A DNA stretch of 64,000 nt from Stutzerimonas stutzeri (GCA_019056435.1 CP077641.1:1426001-1490000), one strand, 5' to 3'; shown: positions 38,525 through 49,996, counted from the stretch's first letter. The notes: generated by a model from the letters alone, not told the origin. Translations and numbers: made by a program.

Positions 38525-40142
38525 GTGTCACATCCCGTCGAGCGTCGCTGGTACCCCATTACCCTTTCGGTTGCTGCGCTGGTCCTGTTGCCGTTGAGCG
38601 TGCTGCTGTTCAGCTGGAGCGACGTCGACACCAGCATCTGGTCGCACCTGTGGGAAACCCAGATGCCCAGGCTGCTTGGAAATACCCTTTCGCTGGTGGT
38701 CGGTGTCGGTGCCGGTGTAGTGCTGTTGGGTGTCAGCCTCGCCTGGCTGACCGCGCTGTGCGAGTTTCCCGGGCGGCGCTGGCTGGACTGGGCGCTGATG
38801 CTGCCCTTCGCGATCCCGGCTTATGTGCTGGCGTTCGTCTTCATCGGTCTGCTGGATTTTGCGGGGCCGGTCCAGACGCTGGCGCGGGAGTGGTTCGGCA
38901 GCGGCATCCGCTTTCCCCGGGTGCGCTCGACCGGTGGCGTCATCGTGGTGTTGGTGCTGGTGTTCTATCCCTACGTCTATCTATTGGCGCGTGCGGCATT
39001 CATCGCGCAGGGCAAGGGCTTGATGGAGGCCGCCCGTGTGCTCGGTCAGTCGCCCTGGAGAGCCTTCTGGAGCGTGGCGCTGCCCATGGCGCGGCCGGCG
39101 ATCGGCGCCGGCTTGGCGCTGGCGATGATGGAGACGCTGGCCGACTTCGGTGCGGTTGCGGTGTTCAACTTCGACACCTTCACCACGGCGATCTACAAGA
39201 CCTGGTATGGCTTCTTCAGCCTGACCAGCGCGACTCAACTGGCCAGCCTGTTGTTGCTGGCCGTGATGCTGGTGCTCTACGGAGAGCGGCGCGCGTGGTG
39301 CCGCGCGCCCGGTGAACGACCGGGCGCGCTCGGCGCCGCTCTATCAACTGCGAGGTCTGAAGGCCGTGGCCGCGGCCAGCTGGTGTGGGCTGGTGTTCCT
39401 CTGCGCGTTCGTCGTGCCGGTGCTGCAGCTGCTGGTCTGGCTCTGGCAGCGCGGGCGTTTCGATCTCGACGAGCGCTACGTGGGGCTGATCCTGCACACT
39501 CTGTATCTTGGCGGTCTCGCGGCGCTGATCACGGTGGTCGTGGCCTTGTTGCTGGCGTTCGCCAGGCGGCAGGCGCCGGTGCGCTCGGTGCGTGCCGCGG
39601 TCGGGTTGGCCAACCTGGGGTATGCCCTGCCCGGTTCGGTGCTGGCGGTGTCGATCATGCTGGCCTTCAGTTATCTGGATCGCGAGCTGGTGGCGCCGCT
39701 GTCCGCCTGGGTCGGCGGAGCGGGCAAGCCGATACTGCTGGGCAGCCTCGGCGCGCTTCTGCTGGCCTACCTGATTCGCTTCATGGCGGTCGCTTTCGGG
39801 CCGCTGGAAACCGCGCTGGCGCGTATTCGTCCCTCGCTGCCGCAGGCCTCGCGCAGCCTCGGCGTGGGTGGGCCGGCGTTGTTCTTTCGCGTCTATTTGC
39901 CGCTGTTGGTGCCGGGTACCCTGAGTGCGGCCCTGTTGGTGTTCGTCGACGTGCTCAAGGAGATGCCGGCAACCCTGCTGATGCGTCCGTTCGGTTGGGA
40001 CACGCTGGCCGTGCGGATTTTCGAGATGACCAGCGAGGGGGAGTGGGCACGGGCGGCTCTGCCGGCGCTGACGCTGGTCCTCGTCGGACTGCTGCCCGTG
40101 GTGATGTTGATCCGTCGGTCCGCTCGTCGCGTTGGTGGCTGA
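38525..40142 (+). CDS. fbpB: FbpB-type ferric iron ABC transporter permease (one frameshift in this sequence)
   Basis: A fused double permease of about 538 residues with some twelve membrane segments. Two EAA loops are visible: EAARVLGQSPWRAFWSVALP in the first half and QASRSLGVGGPALFFRVYLP in the second. The start is GTG 38525 (then SHPVERRWYPI), with GAGG upstream; earlier starts would read through the attenuator hairpin. The frame changes between about 39285 and 39315. Either one extra base or a lost CG in a CGCGCG run would restore the second half (NDRARSAPLYQLRGLK). Confidence 0.88.
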
Positions 40143-40162
40143 TGGCGTACATCACCTCACCG

Positions 40163-40191
40163 TGACCTGTCACAACCTTGGGGCTACAATG
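40163..40191 (+). promoter_or_regulatory. Candidate promoter and palindrome upstream of gcvT
   Basis: TACAAT at 40186-40191 is a good -10, and GTGACC at 40163-40168 is a weak -35 with a 17-base spacer. The -35 overlaps the perfect palindrome GTGAC-CT-GTCAC (40163-40174), a possible operator. No glycine riboswitch pattern was recognised in the roughly 90-base leader. Confidence 0.45.
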
Positions 40192-40281
40192 CGCGCCATT
40201 CCAAAAACGCCGGGCGTCACGGTCCGGCACTAACAAGCTATACCCACGCCGCTTCGGCGACCTGCCCGGAAGGAGAAACCC

Positions 40282-41360
40282 ATGGGTCAGCGTACTCCCC
40301 TCTACGATCAGCACCTCGCCCTCGGCGCCAAGATGGTCGACTTCGGCGGCTGGGACATGCCGCTGCATTACGGCTCTCAGGTCGAGGAGCATCACCAGGT
40401 GCGGCGCGACTGCGGGGTGTTCGACGTTTCGCACATGACCGTCGTCGACGTCTCTGGCAGCGAGGCCAAGCCCTATCTGCAGCGGCTGCTGGCCAATGAT
40501 GTCGGCCGCCTCGCTGAAGTGGGCAAGGCGCTCTATACGGCAATGCTCAACGAGCAAGGCGGCGTGATCGACGACTTGATCGTCTACTTGACCGAGTGGG
40601 GTTATCGTCTGGTCGTCAACGCCAGCACCCGCGACAAGGACCTGGCCTGGATGACGGCGCAAGCGCAGGGGTTCGCGGTCGAGGTCCACGAGCGCCCCGA
40701 CCTCGCGATGCTCGCGATCCAGGGCCGAACGCTCGTGTCCGCACCGCCGAGCTGGTCAACCAGCAGCGCGCCACATTGATCCAGGAACTCAAGCCTTTTC
40801 AGGGGCGCGCGGCCGGTGACTGGTTCATCGGCCGGACTGGCTACACCGGTGAGGACGGTCTCGAGATCATCCTGCCGGCGGCCGATGCGCAGGATTTTCT
40901 CAGTGAGCTGGTGGGTGCCGGTATCTCTCCGATCGGGCTGGGCGCGCGTGACACCCTGCGACTGGAAGCGGGTCTGAACCTCTACGGGCAGGACATGACC
41001 GAGGCGGTGTCGCCGCTACAGGCGAACATGGGCTGGACCGTGGCATGGGAGCCATCCGATCGCGCCTTCAACGGCCGCGAGGCGCTCGAAGCCGAAAGGG
41101 CGCGCGACGTGCCCAAGCTGGTTGGCCTGGTTCTGGAGGAGCGTGGTGTACTGCGCGCTCACCAGGTCGTGCGGGTCAATGGCAGCGGCGAGGGCGAGAT
41201 CACCAGTGGCAGCTTCTCACCGACACTGGGCAAATCCATCGCCCTCGCGCGCGTACCAGCCGCCACTGGCGATCGTGCGGAAGTGGAGATCCGTGGCAAG
41301 TGGTACCCGGTGCGGGTGGTTCAGCCGACTTTCGTGCGTCACGGCAAAGTCCTGGTGTAA
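40282..41360 (+). CDS. gcvT: GcvT, aminomethyltransferase of glycine cleavage system (one frameshift in this sequence)
   Basis: After correction 359 residues. GcvT transfers the methylene group from the lipoyl arm of GcvH to tetrahydrofolate, releasing ammonia. [17 protein letters not shown] and CGVFDVSHM are the folate-site motifs, and [15 protein letters not shown] is central. The frame breaks at 40725-40726, where CC should be CCC to read [17 protein letters not shown] before the ATG gives a clear ribosome site. First gene of gcvTHP. Confidence 0.94.
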
Positions 41361-41439
41361 ATTCCGCGGAGCGCTTCCTGCAGCGGGCCGCAGGGCGCCT
41401 GTTGCGCCCGTCAATCGACAGCTTTTCGAGGATATGAAC

Positions 41440-41830
41440 ATGAGCGACATCCCCAGCGATCTGCGTTACGCCGCCAGCCACGAGTGGGCCCGCCTCGAAG
41501 CGGACGGGACTGTCAGCGTCGGCATTTCCGACCATGCCCAGGAGGCGTTAGGCGATGTCGTCTACGTCGAACTGCCGGAGGTCGGGCAACAGCTCACCGC
41601 GGGCCAGCAAGCGGGCGTGGTCGAGTCCGTGAAGGCGGCGTCCGATATCTATGCCCCGATTTCCGGTGAGGTCGTGGCGATCAACGAACAACTGACCGAT
41701 TCCCCCGGAAATGGTCAATGGCGAGCCTTACGGCAGCTGGTTCTTCCGCGTGCAGCCCAACGATGCGGCCGAGCTGGAAAAGCTGCTCGATGCCGATGGC
41801 TACAAGGCCGCCTGCGACGCCGACGCCTGA
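41440..41830 (+). CDS. gcvH: GcvH, lipoyl carrier of glycine cleavage system (one frameshift in this sequence)
   Basis: After correction 129 residues. The lipoylated lysine is K65 in [15 protein letters not shown]. The frame breaks at 41702-41706: one extra C in a run of five. With four C the text continues [20 protein letters not shown] and ends CDADA at 41830. Uncorrected, the frame runs on into gcvP and falsely appears as a GcvH-GcvP fusion. An ATG six bases upstream (41434) is an alternative start. Confidence 0.94.
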
Positions 41831-41919
41831 GTCCCTTTATTCGAGCCCCGCGCTGCTGGCAGGTGAGTTCGTCTCACGTTGCCTGGCCGTCGGGGCTTTT
41901 CCTTTTCGAGAGAGCAGTC

Positions 41920-44796
41920 ATGTCCCAAGTGCCGCGCCTTTCCCAGCTTCAGCAGCCCGATGCCTTCCTTCGTCGCCATCTCGGACCCGATGCGGCCGAG
42001 CAGCAGGCCATGCTCGAAGCGCTGGGACTTTCCAGCCGTCAGCAGCTCGTCGAGCAGACCGTGCCGCCAGCGATCCGTTTGCAGGGTGAACTGGCGCTGC
42101 CGCCGGCACTGGATGAGCAGGGCGCGCTGGCCAAGCTGCGCAGCTACGCCGAGCAGAACCAGGTCTGGACCAGCCTGATCGGCATGGGTTACCACGGCAC
42201 CATCACCCCACCGGTGATTCTGCGCAACGTGCTGGAAAACCCCGGCTGGTACACCGCCTATACCCCTTATCAACCGGAGATCGCCCAGGGTCGTCTCGAG
42301 GCGCTGCTGAACTTCCAGCAACTGACCATCGACCTGACCGGGCTGGATCTTGCCAACGCATCGCTGCTCGACGAGGCAACCGCCGCGGCTGAAGCCATGA
42401 CGCTGGCGCGGCGTGTGGCCAAGAGCAAAAGCAACCGCTTCTTCGCTGACGAAAACTGCCATCCGCAGACGCTTTCGGTCATGAAGACCCGTGCCGAGGC
42501 GTTCGGCTTCGAGCTGGTTGTGGGGGCGGTCGAGGATATCGAGGGCGAAGATGTTTTCGGCGCCCTCCTGCAATATCCCGACACCCATGGCGAGATTCGC
42601 GACCTGCGGCCGGCCATCGAACGCCTGCATGAGCGCCAGGCGCTGGCCTGTGTCGCTGCTGACCTGCTCAGCCTCGTGCTGCTGACCCCGCCGGGTGAGC
42701 TCGGCGCCGATGTGGTGCTCGGCACGACGCAACGTTTCGGGGTGCCGATGGGTTATGGCGGGCCACATGCCGCCTACTTCGCGACGCGTGACGAGTTCAA
42801 GCGGGCCATGCCGGGGCGGATCATCGGCGTGTCCAAGGATGCGCGTGGCAACACTGCGCTGCGCATGGCCCTGCAGACCCGCGAACAGCACATTCGCCGC
42901 GAGAAGGCCAATTCGAACATCTGTACGGCACAGGTGCTGCTCGCCAACATCGCCAGTTGCTATGCCGTCTACCACGGGCCGGACGGACTCAAGCGGATTG
43001 CCCAGCGCACCCATCGCCTCACTGCGATCCTGGCGCATGCCTTGGAGCAGGGAGGGATCAAGCGCCTCAACCGGCACTTCTTCGACACGCTCACCCTGGA
43101 CGTAGGCGGTGCCCAGACGGCGATCCTCGACAGCGCACGGGCGGCACGCATCAACCTGCGCATCCTCGGTCGCGGCAAGTTGGGTGTGAGCCTGGACGAG
43201 ACCTGCTGCGAGAAGACCGTCGAGCAGCTGCTGGCGATCTTTCTGGGCGCCGACCATGGGTTGAATGTCGAGACGCTGGACGCCGGTGACATCCCCAGCG
43301 GTATTCCCGAGGCGCTGGCGCGTCAGACCGGGTTCCTCGCTCATCCGGTGTTCAACAGTCATCACAGCGAGACCGAGATGCTGCGCTACCTCAAGCAGCT
43401 CGAGAACAAGGACCTGGCGTTGAACCAGGCCATGATCCCGCTGGGTTCCTGCACCATGAAACTCAACGCCACCAGCGAGATGATTCCCATCACCTGGCCC
43501 GAATTCGCCAATCTGCACCCCTTCGCGCCCCAGGAACAGGCCCAGGGCTACAAGCTCATGATCGACGAGCTGGAGGCCTGGCTCTGTGCGATCACCGGCT
43601 TCGATGCCATCTCCATGCAGCCCAACTCGGGCGCGCAGGGTGAGTACGCCGGCCTGGTCGCGATCCGCAAGTATCACGAGAGCCGCGGCGAGGGGCAGCG
43701 CGACATCTGCCTGATCCCGTCGTCGGCTCATGGCACCAACCCGGCCTCGGCGCAGATGGTCAGCATGCGTGTGGTCATTGTCGAATGCGACAAGGCGGGC
43801 AACATCGATCTCGAGGATCTCAAGCGCAAGGCCGCCGAAGCAGGCGACCGGCTGTCCTGTCTGATGATCACCTATCCGTCCACCCACGGTGTGTACGAGG
43901 AAGGCGTGCGGGAGATCTGCGAGGCTATCCACGCCCAGGGCGGCCAGGTCTACATGGATGGCGCCAACCTCAACGCGCAGGTGGGCCTGGCGCGCCCGGC
44001 CGATATCGGCGCCGACGTGTCGCACATGAACCTGCACAAGACCTTCTGCATTCCTCACGGCGGTGGCGGCCCGGGCATGGGGCCGATCGGCATCAAGGCG
44101 CACCTGCAGCCTTTCGTGGCGAACCATCCGGTCATCGAGCTGCAGGGCCCGAACCCGGAAAATGGTGCGGTCAGTGCCGCGCCCTGGGGCAGTGCCAGCA
44201 TCCTGCCGATCAGCTGGATGTACATTGCCATGATGGGCCCGCAGCTGCGTGAGGCCACCGAGGTCGCCATCCTCGGCGCCAACTACCTGGCCAAGCGTCT
44301 CGGCGATGCCTTTCCGGTCCTTTACAGCGGCCGCAACGGGCGCGTCGCGCATGAGTGCATCATCGACCTGCGTCCGCTGAAGGCGCAGACCGGGATCACC
44401 GAGGAGGACGTCGCCAAGCGGCTGATCGACTACGGCTTCCATGCACCAACCATGTCCTTCCCGGTGCCTGGAACCCTGATGATCGAGCCGACCGAGAGCG
44501 AATCCAAGGCCGAACTCGACCGCTTCGTCGAGGCGATGCTGAGCATTCGTGCCGAGATCGCCAAGGTCGAGAATGGCGGCTGGCCCGTCGAGGACAACCC
44601 GCTGGTACGCGCGCCTCACACCCTGGCCGACGTCACCCACCTCTGGGATCGTCCCTATAGCGTCGCCGAGGGCGTCACGCCGACAGCCCACACCCGCGCG
44701 CACAAGTATTGGCCTGCCGTGAATCGGGTAGACAACGTCTTTGGTGACCGCAACCTGTTCTGCGCCTGCGTACCGGTTGAGGCGTACAGGGACTAA
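41920..44796 (+). CDS. gcvP: GcvP, glycine dehydrogenase (decarboxylating)
   Basis: A 958-residue PLP enzyme, the P-protein that decarboxylates glycine and loads the aminomethyl group on GcvH. The PLP lysine is K707 in [19 protein letters not shown]. Both the N-terminal (FRRHLGP-like [14 protein letters not shown]) and C-terminal halves are complete. It is intact despite its length, which argues that the indels elsewhere are not from loss of selection. The gcvT-gcvH-gcvP operon ends at a hairpin at 44901. Confidence 0.97.
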   Translation: MSQVPRLSQLQQPDAFLRRHLGPDAAEQQAMLEALGLSSRQQLVEQTVPPAIRLQGELALPPALDEQGALAKLRSYAEQNQVWTSLIGMGYHGTITPPVILRNVLENPGWYTAYTPYQPEIAQGRLEALLNFQQLTIDLTGLDLANASLLDEATAAAEAMTLARRVAKSKSNRFFADENCHPQTLSVMKTRAEAFGFELVVGAVEDIEGEDVFGALLQYPDTHGEIRDLRPAIERLHERQALACVAADLLSLVLLTPPGELGADVVLGTTQRFGVPMGYGGPHAAYFATRDEFKRAMPGRIIGVSKDARGNTALRMALQTREQHIRREKANSNICTAQVLLANIASCYAVYHGPDGLKRIAQRTHRLTAILAHALEQGGIKRLNRHFFDTLTLDVGGAQTAILDSARAARINLRILGRGKLGVSLDETCCEKTVEQLLAIFLGADHGLNVETLDAGDIPSGIPEALARQTGFLAHPVFNSHHSETEMLRYLKQLENKDLALNQAMIPLGSCTMKLNATSEMIPITWPEFANLHPFAPQEQAQGYKLMIDELEAWLCAITGFDAISMQPNSGAQGEYAGLVAIRKYHESRGEGQRDICLIPSSAHGTNPASAQMVSMRVVIVECDKAGNIDLEDLKRKAAEAGDRLSCLMITYPSTHGVYEEGVREICEAIHAQGGQVYMDGANLNAQVGLARPADIGADVSHMNLHKTFCIPHGGGGPGMGPIGIKAHLQPFVANHPVIELQGPNPENGAVSAAPWGSASILPISWMYIAMMGPQLREATEVAILGANYLAKRLGDAFPVLYSGRNGRVAHECIIDLRPLKAQTGITEEDVAKRLIDYGFHAPTMSFPVPGTLMIEPTESESKAELDRFVEAMLSIRAEIAKVENGGWPVEDNPLVRAPHTLADVTHLWDRPYSVAEGVTPTAHTRAHKYWPAVNRVDNVFGDRNLFCACVPVEAYRD

Positions 44797-44900
44797 GGGG
44801 CCGAGATCAGCGCGCTGGAGGCTGGACGCTGGGCGACCCGGCTCCGGCCTTTGGCGCGCGGTAGGGAATAGTCGTGGTCAGGCGATCCGGGCTTGAGGGC

Positions 44901-44928
44901 GGCCGTCTCGGCATCTGCAAAGACGGCC
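44901..44928. terminator. Bidirectional terminator hairpin between gcvP and engB
   Basis: GGCCGTCT (44901-44908) pairs perfectly with AGACGGCC (44921-44928) around a 12-base loop, followed on the plus strand by GTTTACGTCT. It sits between two convergent genes and could end both transcripts. Confidence 0.65.
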
Positions 44929-44973
44929 GTTTACGTCTGAGAGTGCGACGCCTTGCCTGCACTCGTTCCGCTT

Positions 44974-45599
44974 TCAGTCTTCGTCCAGCATCCCCATCAG
45001 CTCGGCGAGTTTGAGTTGGGCCTCTTCGACGCCCTGGCGCTTCGGCGCTGAAAAAGCTGAACGCTGACGCCCTCACCCCAGCCTTTGTGGATATCGCGCT
45101 GGATGGCCAGCAGGGCATTCTTTGCCGCACCAAAGGCGAGTTTGTCGGACTTGGTCAGCAGGATATGCAGTGGCAATTCGCTCGCGGTGGACCAGTCGAG
45201 CATCATCCGGTCGAACTCGGTCAGCGGATGGCGAATGTCCATCATCAGGAACACGCCGGCCAGACTTTCGCGGCTGCTCAGATAGGCTTCCAGGTGACGC
45301 TGCCAGTGCTGCTTCAGTGGAATCGGGACCTTGGCGTAGCCATAACCGGGCAGGTCAACCAGTCGATGCTCGTCATCCAGACGAAAGAAATTGAGCAGCT
45401 GTGTCCGGCCCGGTGTCTTCGAGGTGCGGGCGAGATTGGCGTGGGTGAGGGTGTTCAGGGCGCTGGACTTGCCTGCGTTGGAGCGCCCGGCGAAGGCGAC
45501 TTCCAGCCCCTCGTCAGCCGGGCATTGGTCGACCTTGGCGGCGCTGGTCATGAAGGTCGCTTGCTGGCAGAGACCGAGGATCGGGTTTTTAGGGAGCAT
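44974..45599 (-). CDS. engB: EngB/YsxC ribosome biogenesis GTPase (one frameshift in this sequence)
   Basis: After correction 208 residues. EngB is a GTPase needed for 50S subunit assembly. The P-loop GRSNAGKSS, switch TPGRTQ, Walker [12 protein letters not shown] and base-recognition TKSD are present. The frame breaks at 45051-45055, where five A (T on the coding strand) should be six, restoring [20 protein letters not shown] and the stop at 44974. The start at 45599 ([16 protein letters not shown]) follows the family. It is divergent from the cytochrome c4 gene, a conserved pairing. Confidence 0.93.
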
Positions 45600-45861
45600 G
45601 GGCAGTCCGGTGAAGTGCGCAGGGGTGCGGCAATGGTTCATTTCCGTTTCAGGAGCGCCAGTATATAATGCCGCAGATTTTGTGTGCGCTTTGGTCTTGA
45701 CATGAATCCCCGTGACGATCACGTCAGCGCCGCGTTCGAGCGCTGTAGGGACGCGCCGGTTTCAAACCAAGCCATGCGACATAACGAGCAATGCCGCGGC
45801 TCCGGCGGTCGGCCTGCCGAATAAGATTCTTTTAACCCTTTAGCCGTAGTTGGATGAGCTG

Positions 45862-46494
45862 ATGAACAAAGTACTCGTGAGTCTGCTGTTGACCCTTGGC
45901 ATCACCGGTATGGCCCACGCGGCTGGAAATGCCGAAGCCGGCAAGGAAAAGGTCGCCGTCTGTGGTGCCTGCCACGGCGCCGACGGCAACAGCCCTGCCC
46001 CGAACTTCCCGAAACTCGCGGGTCAGGGCGAAAGCTACCTGCTCAAGCAGCTCCAGGACATCAAGGTGGGCAGCGCGCCTACCGCCGAGCCGGGCGTGGG
46101 CCGCAAGGTTCTGGAAATGACCGGCATCCTCGACCCCTACAGCGATCAGGACCTTGAAGACATTGCCGCTTACTTCGCCAGCCAGAAGATGACGGTCGGC
46201 ATGGCCGATCCGGCGCTGGTCGAGCACGGCGAAAAGCTCTTCCGTGGCGGTAAGGTGGAAGAGGGCATGCCGGCCTGCACCGGTTGCCACTCGCCGAACG
46301 GCGCGGGCATCAGCCTTGCCGGCTTCCCTCATCTGGGCGGCCAGCACGCGGCGTACACTGCCAAGCAGCTGACCGACTTCCGCGAGGGTAACCGCACCAA
46401 CGATGGCGATGCCGCCATCATGCGTACCGTCGCGTCGAAGCTGAGCAACAAGGACATCGAAGCCCTGGCGAGCTACATCCAGGGCCTGCATTGA
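45862..46494 (+). CDS. Dihaem cytochrome c4
   Basis: A 210-residue periplasmic dihaem c-type cytochrome, with signal peptide MNKVLVSLLLTLGITGMAHA. The haem sites are C34-G-A-C37-H38 and C139-T-G-C142-H143, one in each repeated half. Cytochrome c4 carries electrons to terminal oxidases (and denitrification enzymes in stutzeri-type organisms). It is followed by a terminator and then dsbA. About 260 bases separate it from divergent engB; a TATAAT at 45664-45669 lies in that gap. Confidence 0.94.
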   Translation: MNKVLVSLLLTLGITGMAHAAGNAEAGKEKVAVCGACHGADGNSPAPNFPKLAGQGESYLLKQLQDIKVGSAPTAEPGVGRKVLEMTGILDPYSDQDLEDIAAYFASQKMTVGMADPALVEHGEKLFRGGKVEEGMPACTGCHSPNGAGISLAGFPHLGGQHAAYTAKQLTDFREGNRTNDGDAAIMRTVASKLSNKDIEALASYIQGLH

Positions 46495-46519
46495 TCCTCT
46501 AGTCGATCGGTGTACCGAG

Positions 46520-46550
46520 AGGGCGTTCAAGGCGTGAGCCGGGACGCCCT
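46520..46550 (+). terminator. Terminator of the cytochrome c4 gene
   Basis: AGGGCGT (46520-46526) pairs with ACGCCCT (46544-46550), followed by TTCGTCGTTTTCGG. It begins 26 bases after the cytochrome stop and separates it from dsbA. Confidence 0.65.
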
Positions 46551-46677
46551 TTCGTCGTTTTCGGCATCGCTATAATCATGTCAAGAGTTTGAAAAGCCGC
46601 GGAAAGCGCTGGCGAGCCGCAACGAATTGCTGCAGCCTGTTGCCATCCGGTCAGCATTCACAGCCAAGGGAGTCACC

Positions 46678-47307
46678 ATGCGTAAACTCGTTCTCAGCGC
46701 CGTTCTCGTCACCGCAAGTCTGTTTGGCCTGCCGGCCACTGCGGCGGAATTCCAGGCGGGGAAAGAATACGTCGAGCTGAAGAATCCGGTGCCTGTCGCT
46801 GAGCCAGGCAAGATCGAGGTCGTCGAGCTGTTCTGGTATGGCTGCCCTCACTGCTACCAGTTCGAGCCGGTGCTCAACCCCTGGATCGAGCAATTGCCCG
46901 AAGACGTTGATTTCAAGCGCATCCCGGCCATGTTCGGCGGTGTCTGGAACGTGCATGGTCAGATGTTCCTCGCGCTCGAATCGATGGGCGTCGAACAGAA
47001 GGTCCATGACGCGGTGTTCAATGCCTATCACCGTGAAGGCAACAAGCTCGACACGCCTGAGAAGATGGCCGAATTCCTGGCCGGGCAGGGCGTCGACAGC
47101 GACGCCTTCCTCAAGGCCTACAAGTCGTTCGGCGTGAAGGGCCGCGCCGAACAGGCGAAGAAACTCGCCATGGCCTATCAGATCACCGGCGTGCCCGTCA
47201 TGATCGTCAACGGCAAGTACCGCTTCGACATCGGCTCGGCGGGTGGACCGCAGCGCGCGCTGGAAGTCGCCGACTTCCTGATCGAAAAAGAACGCGCTGC
47301 GCAATAA
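46678..47307 (+). CDS. dsbA: DsbA, thiol:disulfide interchange protein
   Basis: A 209-residue periplasmic oxidase forming disulfides in exported proteins. The signal peptide ends ATAAEF. The active site C56-P-H-C59 is in LFWYGCPHCYQFEP, and the cis-Pro loop is TGVPVMIVNG. The start at 46678 follows a GGGAG at about nine bases. It is followed after nine bases by the EEP-family gene and then dgcP, matching the Pseudomonas dsbA-dgcP linkage. Confidence 0.96.
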   Translation: MRKLVLSAVLVTASLFGLPATAAEFQAGKEYVELKNPVPVAEPGKIEVVELFWYGCPHCYQFEPVLNPWIEQLPEDVDFKRIPAMFGGVWNVHGQMFLALESMGVEQKVHDAVFNAYHREGNKLDTPEKMAEFLAGQGVDSDAFLKAYKSFGVKGRAEQAKKLAMAYQITGVPVMIVNGKYRFDIGSAGGPQRALEVADFLIEKERAAQ

Positions 47308-47316
47308 GGTCACGGC

Positions 47317-48186
47317 ATGCTGCGCCGTTGGAGTTCGCCGCGTCTGGCCGGTCCGGGTCAGGCGCGGGTCAATCCGCTCTGTCTGGACTCCAGCGGCTTG
47401 CCCAGCAATGGCAGGCTGCGACTGCTGAGCTTCAACATCCAGGTCGGCATCAGCACCGAGCGTTACCACCATTACCTCACACGCAGCTGGCAGCACCTGT
47501 TGCCGCATCAGGGGCGTGCGCAGAACCTGCAGCGCATCGGTGAGCTGCTCGCCAACTATGATCTGGTTGCGCTGCAAGAGGCCGACGGCGGCAGCATGCG
47601 CTCCGGCTTCGTCAATCAGGTCGAGCATCTGGCGCAACTCGGCGCCTTCCCCTACTGGTGCCAGCAACTCAACCGCAACCTCGGGCGCTTCGCGCAACAC
47701 AGTAACGGTGTGCTCAGCCGCCTCGAGCCACAGGGGCTGGAGGACCATCCCCTGCCCGGTCCATCGGGGCGCGGTGCGATCCTGCTGCGTTTCGGGGAGG
47801 GCGAGGACGCGCTCGTGGTTGTGGTCATGCATCTCGCCCTCGGCGGCAATACCCGAACACGCCAGCTGGCTTATATCCGCGAGCTGATCGGCCCATACCG
47901 GCATCAGGTATTGATGGGCGACATGAACACCCATGCCAGCGACCTGCTGGAACATTCTCCGTTGCGCGACCTCGGTTTGCAGGCGCCGCAGATCGAAGCC
48001 ACGTTTCCCAGCTGGCGCCCGAGCCGGTGCCTGGATCATATTCTGCTCAGCCCGAGCCTGACGCTCGAACGTGTCGATGTGCTGGCCCGGGCGAGCTCCG
48101 ATCATTTGCCCGTTGCGGTGGAGATACGGTTACCGGACTCGATGCACGGCGATGCGCTGCCGGTTCCCAAGGTAGGGTTGAAGTGA
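47317..48186 (+). CDS. Endonuclease/exonuclease/phosphatase family protein
   Basis: A 289-residue metallo-hydrolase of the EEP superfamily. The motifs are [20 protein letters not shown] (catalytic Glu), [20 protein letters not shown] and [11 protein letters not shown] (catalytic Asp-His). The substrate could be nucleic acid or a phosphodiester lipid and cannot be told. No signal peptide is evident. Its stop overlaps the dgcP GTG start by four bases, so the two proteins are translationally coupled. Confidence 0.88.
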   Translation: MLRRWSSPRLAGPGQARVNPLCLDSSGLPSNGRLRLLSFNIQVGISTERYHHYLTRSWQHLLPHQGRAQNLQRIGELLANYDLVALQEADGGSMRSGFVNQVEHLAQLGAFPYWCQQLNRNLGRFAQHSNGVLSRLEPQGLEDHPLPGPSGRGAILLRFGEGEDALVVVVMHLALGGNTRTRQLAYIRELIGPYRHQVLMGDMNTHASDLLEHSPLRDLGLQAPQIEATFPSWRPSRCLDHILLSPSLTLERVDVLARASSDHLPVAVEIRLPDSMHGDALPVPKVGLK

Positions 48187-49996
48187 GCGACGACGCCAAG
48201 CGCTGGAAAGAAAAGTACCTAAGCTCGCTGGAGCAGCAGGAGCGCCAGGAAAAACGCTGGGAAACGCGGCTGGATCTGCTGCGACGCAGCCTGGTGCGCA
48301 GCAGCTTTGCGGTCGACGGAGCTGATCCCGCCGTCGACCAGTGCATGCGCGAACTGCGCGAAATTCTCAGAGACGATGTCCAGGATGATCGCTTGGGGGC
48401 GCTGGTGCCGCGCCTGGAGCGAGCGGTTCTGGACACCGAGCGCAGCAAGCAGGATCGCCTCGAGCAGCTGACCGCGGCGCTTCACCGTCTGGTCTCGCCA
48501 TTGCTCGAGTTGCCGCTGCCGGGCGAGATCCGCAAGCCCCTGAAAAATTCGACCGTCAGCTTGACGAGCGGGCTGCGCAATCGCGCGAGCTGCCATCGCT
48601 GATTGGCGAACTGGGCGAGCTGCAACACCAGGCATTGGCGGTGCTGGACCAGGCCGGGCCCGCTACGGTCGGTTTGCTTGGCCGCCTGTTCGGTACACGG
48701 GAGCGTCATGCCCCGCACCCGAACGGGACGGCCACCGACGCGAGTCCGCAGTCCATGGACCGCGCCGAAGACCTGTCTGATTCCACAGCAGCGCCCGCAT
48801 CGACGCCCTTGCCCGGACGCGATACCACGCCCATGGGCGAGCGGGCCAGCGCGACGGCCGTGCCGCCCGCCGAAATCGAACCGACCCCGGCGCCGGATCT
48901 GAGCGCCGACGCCGATGCGCGCTATCGGTTGCCGGAGTCGCCGGAGCAGGCCTACAGCGCTATTGCCGAGCGGGTTGAAAGCACGCTGTTCGGGCTGCTG
49001 GACGGGCTGCAGTTACCCGAGCACCAGCAACCCCAGGCACAGGCCCTGCGTGAACGCATTCAGCATGGCCTGAACTGGTATGAGCTGGTGCCGGTACTCG
49101 ACGACCTCGCCCAGTTGTTGCTGATGGTGGCGGATCAGGGGCAGCGCGAGTTCGAAAACTACCTCAAGCTGCTCAACGAGCGTCTGGCTAGCATGCAACA
49201 GAGCCTGAGCTCTGCCCGCGAAGGTCATGCGCAAAGTCAGGAGGTCGCCCAGGCGCTCGACGAAGAATTGCGCCAGCAGGTCGGAGGGCTGCAGAGCAGC
49301 ATGCTCGAAGCCAAGGATCTGCCGTCACTGAAACAGGCCGTGCAGACGCGTCTGGACGGGCTGCTCGAGACCGTCGACCTTTACGAGCAGCAACGTGGCG
49401 AACACGAAAAGCGTCTGAGCGAGCGTCTGGAGTGCGCTCGTTGGGCGAGTGGCGAGCCTGGAGGAGGCAGCGGTCGGGATGCAGCAGCACCTCGAAGAGC
49501 AGCGTCAGAGAGCGCTGCAGGATCCCCTGACGCAGTTGGCCAACCGGGCGGCCTGGGATGAGCGACTCGAGCTGGAGATGGCTCGGCAGCAACGCTATGG
49601 CGGTCATTTGCTGCTCGTGGTACTCGATGTCGATCATTTCAAGCGGATCAACGACAGCTTCGGCCATCTGGCCGGCGATCGTGTGCTGAAGATCATCGCC
49701 AATGAACTGCGCAAGCGGTTGCGCAAGACCGACTTCATTGCCCGGTTCGGTGGCGAGGAGTTTGCCCTGCTGCTGCCGGAAACGCCCCTCGAGGCAGGGC
49801 TGCCGCTGATCGATGGCCTGCGCGCCGGCATTCAGGCCTGCCCGTTTCACTTCAAGGGCGCGCGGCTGGAGGTCACGCTGTCGGGGGCGTCACCGATTTT
49901 CGCGAGCGTGACAGCGCCGAGGCGGTGTTCCAGCGGGCTGATCAGGCGCTCTACCGGGCCAAGGGCAACGGGCGCAACCGAATCGAAACGGCCTGA
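48183..49996 (+). CDS. dgcP: DgcP-like diguanylate cyclase (three frameshifts in this sequence)
   Basis: After correction about 604 residues. The N-terminal part starts at GTG ([18 protein letters not shown]) and is largely helical with a Pro/Ala/Thr-rich linker near residues 180-240. The C-terminal GGDEF domain has GGEEF in [15 protein letters not shown] and an intact inhibitory site RKTD five residues before it. It would make c-di-GMP. Breaks: 48543-48547 (A run, one missing), near 49433 (one extra T or two missing bases) and 49883-49887 (G run, one missing). Location after dsbA matches Pseudomonas DgcP. Confidence 0.85.

Noticed and set aside
40192..40281. Glycine riboswitch before gcvT
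   Set aside because: The leader is only about 90 bases and lacks the tandem aptamer pattern, so no riboswitch is called.
41800..44703. A 967-residue reading frame on the minus strand opposite gcvP
   Set aside because: Long antisense frames are common in high-GC genes with biased third positions. No protein family pattern is seen and gcvP explains the DNA.
41122..44796. A giant GcvT-tail/GcvH/GcvP fusion of over 1,200 residues
   Set aside because: The frame runs through because of an extra C in gcvH and lies out of frame with gcvT. The three normal genes with their own starts are clear.
44797..44973. A Spot 42/ErsA-type small RNA next to engB
   Set aside because: That RNA normally lies between polA and engB, but polA is absent here and the gap shows only repeat-like text and a terminator.
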